Positions 1-5,476 of a stretch of 6,447 nucleotides of DNA are shown here, piece after piece. The DNA is from Bacteroides sp. (GTDB lineage: Bacteria; Bacteroidota; Bacteroidia; Bacteroidales; Bacteroidaceae). The stretch is taken from positions 1 to 6,447 of the forward strand of contig JAJPZL010000222.1 of NCBI GenBank assembly GCA_021204375.1. The letters run 5' to 3'. Every line of letters starts with the position of its first letter. The stretch's first letter is position 1. Below the pieces are notes generated by a model, which saw nothing but the letters and a program-made list of their open reading frames with translations, had not been told where the DNA came from and ran no database searches. Made by a program: the position numbers and the translations under genes.

Positions 1-17
1 GGAATTTAGAAGTAACA

Positions 18-51
18 ATAAAAAATCACCAACTCTATAAAGCCGGTGGTT
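18..51 (-). terminator. Probable rho-independent terminator after prfC
   Basis: Read on the minus strand, AACCACC pairs with GGTGATT (six of seven pairs, one mismatch) across a loop of about 14 bases, and the stem is followed at once by a run of T with one A. It lies about 30 bases past the natural prfC stop at 82-84, where the leftward four-gene unit should end. The stem is short and the loop large, so it is a modest terminator. Nothing else recognisable lies between the left edge and prfC. Confidence 0.5.
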
Positions 52-81
52 CTTCCATATCTACAAAAAACATCCTCCTTT

Positions 82-1651
82 TTAAAACTCGCTGGTAAAG
101 TGGAAACGGATATTCTTAAAATCCATTTGTGCCATCTGGAGTACATAGTTACTATCGGCCAGGAATACATCCATTCCTTACCGATCTTTGGCCATGAACT
201 GGAATTTGCGTTTTTTGAAGTTCTCCAGTTCAGCAGGATCATCGCTTTCAATCCAGCAGGCTTTATATAAGCTGAGTGGCTCCCAGCGGCAGGAGGCGTT
301 ATATTCATGAAGCAAACGGTACTGGATCACTTCAAACTGAAGCTGTCCTACAGTACCGATGATCTTACGACCATTGAACTGGTTTACAAATAACTGCGCT
401 ACCCCTTCATCCATCAGTTGGTCAATCCCTTTGTTGAGCTGTTTAGTCTTCATAGGATCCGAGTTCTCAATATATTTGAACATCTCAGGTGAGAAACTGG
501 GAAGCCCTTTGAACTGGAGGATCTCTCCTTCGGTCAGGGTATCCCCGATCTTAAAGTTACCTGTATCAGGAAGTCCGATGATATCCCCCGGATAAGCCTC
601 GTCAATGGTGCTCTTCTTTTGTGCCATAAATTGCGTGGGAGAAGAGAAACGGAGGGTTTTTCCGTGGCGCACATGCAGGTAGGGTGCGTTGCGGACAAAT
701 TTACCCGAGCAGACCTTACAGAAGGCGACGCAGGAGCGGTGATTGGGATCAATATTGGCAGTGATCTTAAAGATAAAACCGGTGAATTTGGGCTCTTCGA
801 GTCTTACCAGACGGTCTTCTGCCTGTACAGGACGGGGATTGGGAGCAATTTCAACAAAACAGTTCAAAAGTTCCTGCACACCGAAGTTATTGAGGGCTGA
901 TCCAAAAAAGACAGGAGCAATATCTCCGGCCAGGTAATCCTTCACATCAAACTCAGGATAGACTCCTTTCAGGAGTTCCAGGTCTTCCCTGAGCTTGGCA
1001 GCCTCTTTTTTCCCGATGTTCTTTTCAAGGTCGCTGCTATTCAAATCAAGCGCTACCTTCTCAGTTACGGTTTGTTTGGAAGGCTGGTATAGATCCAGCT
1101 TTCCTTCATATATATTGTATACTCCTTTAAAACGGGCTCCCTGTTCGATGGGCCAGCTCAGGGGGCGTACTTTGATCTGGAGTTCCTCTTCGAGCTCATC
1201 CAGCAGGTCGAATGGATCCTGCCCTTCGCGGTCCATCTTATTCACATAAATGATCACGGGTGTTTTGCGCATCCGGCACACTTCCATCAACCGGCGGGTC
1301 TGGGTCTCTACACCCTTGGCTCCGTCTACCACAATAATTACACTGTCTACGGCGGTCAGGGTACGGAAGGTATCTTCGGCAAAGTCCTGGTGACCGGGAG
1401 TATCGAGGATATTTACTTTATAGTCCTTGTAATCGAACTCCATAACGGAGGTGGTTACCGAAATACCACGCTGTTTTTCGATCTCCATCCAGTCGGAGGT
1501 GGCGGTTTTACGTATCTTATTGCTTTTTACGGCACCGGCTACCTTGGATCTGTCCCCCGAAAAGGAGAAGTTTTTCCGTGAGGGTGGTTTTCCCGGCATC
1601 GGGGTGCGAGATAATAGCAAATGTTCTTCTTCTGTTTATTTCACTTAACAT
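82..1651 (-). pseudogene. prfC: Peptide chain release factor 3 (RF3), interrupted by a frameshift and an in-frame stop
   Basis: RF3 is a cytosolic translational GTPase that recycles RF1/RF2 from the ribosome after termination. Restored, the protein would be 522 codons, close to the 529 residues of E. coli RF3. It starts at ATG 1651 ([11 protein letters not shown]), with the P-loop HPDAGKTT at residues 16-23. After LLLFGGQIQ an extra base at 1542-1543 shifts the frame. The next frame continues [10 protein letters not shown], then RGISVTTS (switch I), DTPGH (G3), NKMD (G4) and the RF3 C-terminal domains (RFSSPTQFMAQ, PGDIIGLPDTG, GTVGQLQFEV). A TAA at 178-180 (codon 491) then interrupts KDR/GMDVFLADS, and the RF3 tail runs on to FHFTSEF and a natural TAA at 82-84. 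E. coli RF3 aligns across the TAA with identical spacing. The frameshift separates the P-loop from the other GTPase motifs, so no single open frame gives a working G domain. It is the last gene of the unit, 22 bases after rfbD. Identity is near certain; whether the lesions are real is open. Confidence 0.93.
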
Positions 1652-1665
1652 ATTCTGATCCTTCT
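1652..1665 (-). promoter_or_regulatory. Ribosome binding site of prfC
   Basis: On the minus strand AGAAGGA lies seven bases before ATG 1651. This is the only clear Shine-Dalgarno in the leftward unit, and it fixes the RF3 start as MLSEINRRR. That start lies upstream of and in a different frame from the long open frame holding most of the gene, which supports a frameshift over an alternative N-terminus. Confidence 0.6.
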
Positions 1666-1673
1666 GTTATATT

Positions 1674-2534
1674 TTAGTTTGGTTGGGCCAGGCGTTTGAT
1701 ACAAACTTCAAGGCTATCTTCCCAGTGGGGTATCTCTATCCCGTAGGTATTTTTTATATGGGTTTTATCCATCACGGAGTAGTGGGGGCGCGGCGCTTTG
1801 GTAGGATAATCCTCTGTATGTATGGGGAATACTTTACAGGTGGTGATCCCGGCCAGTTTATGGATAGAACGGGTAAAGTCGTACCAGGAGCAGACTCCTT
1901 CGTTGCTGTAGTGGTAGATACCTGTGACTACCCCCTTATTGATTATGGCGAGGATGGCAGCAGTCAGGTCGGCAGCGTACGTAGGAGTACCTACCTGATC
2001 GAAGATAACGGATAGTTGTTCACGCTCCTGCCCCAGGCGGATCATGGTCTTGACAAAGTTGCTCCCATAGGTGGAGTAGAGCCAGGAGGTACGGATAACA
2101 GCGGCCTGCCGGCAGGCATCGAGTACCCTACGTTCTCCTTCCAGTTTGGTTCCTCCGTAAACAGATGCAGGAGCAGTGGGATCGGTCTCCCGGTAAGGTT
2201 TGTATCCCTGCCCGTTGAAGACGTAATCGGTTGAGATATGGATGATGCTTCCTCCGCGGCTCTGCATAGCCTCTGCGAGATAGCCGGGGGCATCGCTGTT
2301 AAGACGGGTCACAATCTCACCGGCCTCTTCTGCGTTATCTACGGCGGTATAGGCTGCACAATTAATAATGCACTCTACCTGATGTTGACCAACAAAGGCC
2401 CCGATGGCTTCTTGGCAGGTAATATCCAGTTCCTGTACATCAGTAAAGATCCAGTGATGGTGCGGGTCAGTGGCAGCGATCTGCCTGATCTCGTTCCCCA
2501 ATTGTCCGTTAGCGCCTGTTATAAGTATATTCAT
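1674..2534 (-). CDS. rfbD: dTDP-4-dehydrorhamnose reductase
   Basis: This enzyme does the last step of dTDP-L-rhamnose synthesis, the NAD(P)H-dependent reduction of dTDP-4-dehydro-L-rhamnose, in the cytosol; the product feeds surface polysaccharides. The 286-residue protein is a complete extended short-chain dehydrogenase. It has the Rossmann motif TGANGQLG (residues 6-13), INCAAYTAVD (57-66), the active-site STDYVF (101-106) with Thr102, and the catalytic Tyr126 and Lys130 in YGGTKLEGE. IRTSWLYS (148-155) is also typical of the family. The ATG at 2534 puts the nucleotide-binding motif at the expected distance from the N-terminus. There is no strong Shine-Dalgarno, as is usual in this phylum. 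It lies 31 bases after the DUF4924 gene and 22 before prfC. No rfbA, rfbB or rfbC is adjacent, so the rest of the pathway must be encoded elsewhere if present. No frame damage is seen. Confidence 0.96.
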   Translation of the reverse strand: MNILITGANGQLGNEIRQIAATDPHHHWIFTDVQELDITCQEAIGAFVGQHQVECIINCAAYTAVDNAEEAGEIVTRLNSDAPGYLAEAMQSRGGSIIHISTDYVFNGQGYKPYRETDPTAPASVYGGTKLEGERRVLDACRQAAVIRTSWLYSTYGSNFVKTMIRLGQEREQLSVIFDQVGTPTYAADLTAAILAIINKGVVTGIYHYSNEGVCSWYDFTRSIHKLAGITTCKVFPIHTEDYPTKAPRPHYSVMDKTHIKNTYGIEIPHWEDSLEVCIKRLAQPN

Positions 2535-2565
2535 CTGTTTCTATATTAGGTGGAATAAATAGCCT

Positions 2566-3093
2566 TTAAAAAAGTTCTTCTCCGTTCTTTTCTTTGTGAT
2601 AGTAGGTAGCTAGGGAGGAGATAAATTTGGTGATCTCCTGCAAAGCAACTACCGTCTGAGGGTTGATCTCCTTTTGCTGAAGCCGCAGGAGCAGCATTCC
2701 GTAAAGGGCATCAAAGCAGATCTCTATCTCTCCTTTATCCTCTGTCCTGTTTTTGGCCCGAAGCTCCACGATGAAAGGGAGTACTTTGTAGTAACTCGCT
2801 TCGTAAAAAGGATATTTACGGGAGTTAAGCAGATTGTGATGCAGGTCACTAAGCAGGATCAGGATGTTTGTATGGATCTGGAGATGGCCGGATTCTCTCT
2901 TATTCTCCAGACGCATCATTTCAATAAGCTCTTCGTACCAGGTAAGCAGGGCTACATCTTCCTGGTGCCGGCCCAGGATCTGCTTAATGCGCTCCGGATC
3001 CAGTTCATGGGCCCGCAGGAGATCTTCTACCTGCCACATATAGAGAAGGTATTCCGCTATATTCTCTTTTTTCAGTTTCTGTGAGATATACAT
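2566..3093 (-). CDS. DUF4924 family protein
   Basis: A 175-residue protein of unknown function that I recognise as DUF4924, a family seen in Bacteroidota. Recognisable stretches are the opening KENIAEYLLYMWQVEDLLRA (residues 9-28), WYEELIEMMR (52-61), the GHLQ segment near residue 69, LPFIVELRAKN (105-115), and FDALYGMLLLRLQQKEI (127-143). It appears wholly alpha-helical and soluble, with no signal peptide, membrane segment or obvious catalytic motif. The ATG at 3093 follows the LysE-type stop by nine bases, so the two genes are almost certainly co-transcribed. No Shine-Dalgarno is visible. I recall this gene next to rfbD and prfC in other Bacteroidales, but the neighbours do not reveal its job. 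The frame is intact. Confidence 0.9.
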   Translation of the reverse strand: MYISQKLKKENIAEYLLYMWQVEDLLRAHELDPERIKQILGRHQEDVALLTWYEELIEMMRLENKRESGHLQIHTNILILLSDLHHNLLNSRKYPFYEASYYKVLPFIVELRAKNRTEDKGEIEICFDALYGMLLLRLQQKEINPQTVVALQEITKFISSLATYYHKEKNGEELF

Positions 3094-3102
3094 ATCTTAT
3101 AT

Positions 3103-3759
3103 TCAGTATAAAGAAGCTCCAAGCAAGGTGAAAAAAAAACCGGCTATGGATGCAATCATTACAATGGCTCCGATAACACGATTGATCATCCATATCCCCC
3201 GCAGGTTAAAACGATTTTTTACCTTATTGACAAAATAGGTGATCCCGAACCACCAGGTAAGTGCCCCTATGACAATGGCTATGTATCCCAGCAGTTGTTC
3301 GCCCCAGGGAAGACCGGGAAGCACAAAGGCAAACCGGGCGTACAGGCCCAGGAACAGGAAAATAATAAGGGGGTTGGAAATGGTAACAAAAAAGGCCGTT
3401 ACAAAGTTGTGGAAATAGGTACCGTTTTTATTAGAAGTAGGGCGAAGGGCGTTAACAGGATTGCTCCGGAAAGTATAGTATCCGAATGCCAGCAGAACGA
3501 CACTACCGATAAGCTGCAGATAGTGGAGGTTGGCATCCAGGAAATCGAAGATAAAACTCATACCGTATCCTGTAAGCAAAGCATAGAGAATATCACTTAC
3601 GGAAGCCCCCAGGCCTGTTACAAAACCGTACCATCTTCCTTTATTAAGAGTACGTTGAATACAGAGTACTCCTACGGGGCCCAGCGGGGCAGAAACAATC
3701 ACTCCAACGATCATCCCCTTCACCAGCAAGTCCAATATGGTCACCTCTATTTCAAACAT
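3103..3759 (-). CDS. LysE/RhtB-type amino-acid exporter family membrane protein
   Basis: A 218-residue inner-membrane protein with about six hydrophobic helices (roughly residues 14-34, 43-70, 80-97, 118-147, 157-178, 193-214), the topology of the LysE/RhtB efflux superfamily. Family features are APLGPVGVLCIQRTL (24-38) at the end of helix 1, GFVTGLGASVSDILYA (45-60) in helix 2, and the ISNP motif (127-130) in helix 4. Characterised members export amino acids by proton exchange; the substrate here cannot be told from sequence. The ATG at 3759 gives a short hydrophilic lead before helix 1 and the usual family length. The in-frame Met16 is less likely because it would remove the start of helix 1. 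It is the first gene of the leftward unit. No Shine-Dalgarno and no convincing promoter were found upstream. The frame is intact and ends in TGA. Confidence 0.88.
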   Translation of the reverse strand: MFEIEVTILDLLVKGMIVGVIVSAPLGPVGVLCIQRTLNKGRWYGFVTGLGASVSDILYALLTGYGMSFIFDFLDANLHYLQLIGSVVLLAFGYYTFRSNPVNALRPTSNKNGTYFHNFVTAFFVTISNPLIIFLFLGLYARFAFVLPGLPWGEQLLGYIAIVIGALTWWFGITYFVNKVKNRFNLRGIWMINRVIGAIVMIASIAGFFFTLLGASLY

Positions 3760-3829
3760 TCTGCAAATATCATACTTTTTTATAATATGGGCTGTAATCT
3801 TTTAACGTTTTTTCCAGAAGTGTTTTTAT

Positions 3830-3846
3830 GTACCCGGAATGGGTAC
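3830..3846. repeat. Perfect 6-bp inverted repeat
   Basis: GTACCC and GGGTAC flank the five-base loop GGAAT. It lies about 70 bases before the LysE-type start. A flanking CGGG could also pair in a shifted form. There is no adjoining T-run on either strand, so it is not an intrinsic terminator. It could be an operator or a leader hairpin for the leftward unit. Confidence 0.4.
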
Positions 3847-3959
3847 GGGAAAGGTATTAAAAAGGAGTTTTGATAGCTATTTTATTCTTATAAGAAATAC
3901 AGTAATAGACTAGAGTAAAGCAAAGCGGCACCCCGGGTCAACGGTTAACCATATCCCAG

Positions 3960-3970
3960 CCCTGAAAGGG
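3960..3970. repeat. Palindromic unit CCCTGAAAGGG
   Basis: Arms CCCT and AGGG with a GAA loop. The pairing extends imperfectly outward into AGCCCT/AGGGTT. It is the leftmost GC-rich hairpin of the block. Confidence 0.55.
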
Positions 3971-4044
3971 TTGCACTGTTCAGTACCTTGTTGTAGAACC
4001 TTTTCAACTTCGTCGTCCGTTGATTCAAGGCTCCATTTCTCTCT

Positions 4045-4064
4045 ACCGGGATTTACAATCCGGT
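4045..4064. repeat. Palindromic unit ACCGGGATT-TAC-AATCCGGT
   Basis: ACCGGGATT pairs with AATCCGGT around a TAC loop, with one bulged G in the left arm. The bulge suggests an aged copy of a unit whose intact form would carry AATCCCGGT. Confidence 0.55.
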
Positions 4065-4085
4065 CATTCCATAAGATTTGTCAAC

Positions 4086-4098
4086 AGGCCGGAGGCCT
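4086..4098. repeat. Palindromic unit AGGCC-GGA-GGCCT
   Basis: Perfect five-base arms with a three-base loop, 21 bases to the right of the preceding unit. Confidence 0.55.
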
Positions 4099-4111
4099 AT
4101 ACTATCTCAGG

Positions 4112-4128
4112 CCCTGGCAGCGCCAGGG
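4112..4128. repeat. Palindromic unit CCCTGGC-AGC-GCCAGGG
   Basis: Perfect seven-base arms with a three-base loop, the strongest hairpin of the window. It is followed by TTTATGAAG rather than a T-run, so it is not a standard terminator. Confidence 0.65.
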
Positions 4129-4391
4129 TTTATGAAGTTACCCAGGATGACGCACTGTAGGTGTAATATATAAAAAACAGCAAGTATGATTCAATATAAC
4201 CTTTGATCTTTCAGCATTATACCGGGTCTACAGCCAGTAATCCTCTATTTACCACCTCCATCGATGCCGTAAGGCTGTTAAGTTCTTCTGTTTTTTAGGA
4301 GTGTAGTAGTAAAATCCCGGAGGAATTAAAACGCAAAACATTACATCTATATGACAAGATCCCATACTCTAATATTTTTCTAATACTATTT

Positions 4392-4432
4392 TTTACTTCT
4401 CCCGCAAAATCTTTTTGTAAATTTGCACGAAT
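4392..4432 (+). promoter_or_regulatory. Bacteroidota-type promoter of the rightward regulator
   Basis: TAAATTTG at 4418-4425 matches the Bacteroidota -7 consensus TAnnTTTG exactly. The -33 side is only a T-rich stretch around 4388-4394, a weak match. Transcription would begin near 4432 and leave a leader of about 49 bases. AGGAAG at 4466-4471, nine bases before ATG 4481, is a plausible ribosome binding site. Both place the gene start at 4481, upstream of the frame break. Confidence 0.6.
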
Positions 4433-4480
4433 TTCGGCTTTTTATGCATAGCTTTAAGAAATAACAGGAAGAAACCAACA

Positions 4481-5447
4481 ATGGATAACAAAAGATATGA
4501 TACTCTTTTTCTGGAAGCGGTAAAAAAATAAAATCCCCCATCGCTCTACACTGACCAACCGGCTGGTAGAGTTATTAGGTATTGATAAAGTAGCTGTATA
4601 CCGACGGCTCCGAGGAGAGGTGGCCTTTAGTTTCCGGGAAATTGCTGTTTTATCGCAGGAACTGGGTATTTCGCTGGATGCCCTTCTTACACAGTCTACC
4701 CTGGATACCACCACACAGAACCTGCTAATGATCGAAAATCTTCATGAGCAGACTGATATTTCGTTACTGGCGGAATTTGCTAACCTGATGAAAAAGGTGA
4801 CTGAAAAGGGATATTCTGAGGGAGGCGAACTCACTAATATTCTTCCTTTGCCGGTTTATATCAACTATGAGAGTCTTACCCGTTTTTACATTTTTAAATG
4901 GAGGTATCAAAGTTTCTCCAATACCAAAATTCCGGTTCACTATAAGGATATTGTTATTACGGATAAGATCAGGGAGATTACTGCTTTCAACCTGAAGGTT
5001 GCTCACAACATTAGCTATACCCACTATATATTTGACCACTCCCTGTTTGCTTACATTATACAGGATATCAAGTATTCCAGGAATATCGGATTGATGACTC
5101 CTGAGGATGTAGGCCGGCTTAAAGAAGATCTGCTGCATGTGATCGACGACCTGGAGCAGTTATGCGAGACCGGTACCTTTCAAAATACCGGTAACAAGGT
5201 GAATGTGTATATTTCGAGTGTAAATTTCGACACCAGCTACTGGTACATACAAAGTGAAGAGCTATATATAGCCGTAATTAAGATATTTATACTCAACGGA
5301 ATTGTAGCAAAAGATATACACTCTTTTGAAAAGATAAAAGAGTGGGTACTCTCTTTGAAAAGACATTCAACCCTTATTTCGGAAAGCAGCGAGAAAGAGC
5401 GCATCCTCTATTTAAATAAGCAACGAGAACTGATAAACAGGCTCTGA
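4481..5447 (+). pseudogene. BetR-like helix-turn-helix regulator, frame broken at an A7 tract
   Basis: From ATG 4481 the frame reads MDNKRYDTLFLEAVKK and hits TAA at 4529-4531. One base forward, the sequence continues without a stop from IPHRSTLTNRLVELLGIDK to the TGA at 5445-5447. Joined, it would be about 321 residues. The N-terminal 70 residues match the DNA-binding region common in Bacteroidales regulators of the BetR/XRE sort: TLTNRLVELLGID, then AVYRRLRGEVAFSFREIAVL, then SQELGISLDALL. The remaining 250 residues are an unrecognised, mostly helical domain rich in Tyr and Ile, with no membrane segment. The only start in the second frame able to give a long protein is GTG at 4620, which would lose the first half of the DNA-binding domain. 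The gene has its own promoter and ends 29 bases from the stop of the convergent S24 gene. Removing one A from 4522-4528 restores the frame (AVKNKIPHRS). It may be a pseudogene, a phase-variable gene, or a sequence error. Confidence 0.75.
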
Positions 5448-5476
5448 GAAAGGGTTGAAAGTTACACCTTATTATA

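Larger units (their letters stand above)
3943..4160. repeat. Mosaic REP-like palindromic repeat block
   Basis: At least four short GC-rich palindromes are strung through about 170 bases: 3960-3970, 4045-4064, 4086-4098 and 4112-4128. The perfect 8-base palindrome GGTTAACC precedes them at 3943-3950, and a weaker pair TCAAC/GTTGA lies at 4004-4023. The block closes with GTTACCCAGGATGACGCAC near 4137-4155. Units of the CCCTGAAAGGG and CCCTGGC-AGC-GCCAGGG type resemble dispersed intergenic repeats that I recall from many Bacteroidota genomes, some of them linked to Y1 (RAYT) transposases. No transposase is in this window. The outer limits are approximate, because a single copy cannot define them. 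Confidence 0.6.
3760..4480. other. 721-base intergenic region between divergent genes
   Basis: No frame here carries a recognisable protein. From right to left it holds a promoter and leader for the rightward regulator (about 4392-4480), a stretch at about 4161-4390 in which I see no gene or RNA, a palindrome-rich block (3943-4160), and an isolated hairpin at 3830-3846. It should also carry the leftward unit's promoter, which I could not place. Its length and palindromes are unlike the 9-31 base gaps of the leftward unit, suggesting an insertion site for repeats. Confidence 0.7.

Noticed and set aside
178..180. Stop-codon reassignment explaining the TAA inside prfC.
   Set aside because: TAA ends other genes in the window at natural positions (rfbD, DUF4924, S24), and prfC also has an unrelated frameshift.
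6..308. A 100-codon minus-strand open frame overlapping the end of prfC.
   Set aside because: It overlaps the true RF3 C-terminal frame, which is recognisable on both sides of the internal TAA; this one has no family features.
3758..3771. GATATTTG on the minus strand just before the LysE-type start, a near match to the Bacteroidota -7 box.
   Set aside because: One consensus base is wrong, no -33 element is evident, and transcription would begin at the start codon itself, leaving no leader.
3295..3873. A 192-codon plus-strand open frame opposite the exporter gene.
   Set aside because: It lies almost wholly antisense to a clear LysE-type membrane protein, has low-complexity composition and no recognisable domain.
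3900..4160. A CRISPR array or tRNA in the palindrome-rich block.
   Set aside because: The palindromes differ from one another, there are no regularly spaced direct repeats, and no cloverleaf or T-loop motif can be formed.
4221..4300. A minus-strand open stretch of about 24 codons ending ASMEVVNRGLLAVDPV, which could be the tail of a decayed gene.
   Set aside because: A stop lies just upstream in the same frame, there is no start with a ribosome site, and I recognise no family, so it is indistinguishable from chance.
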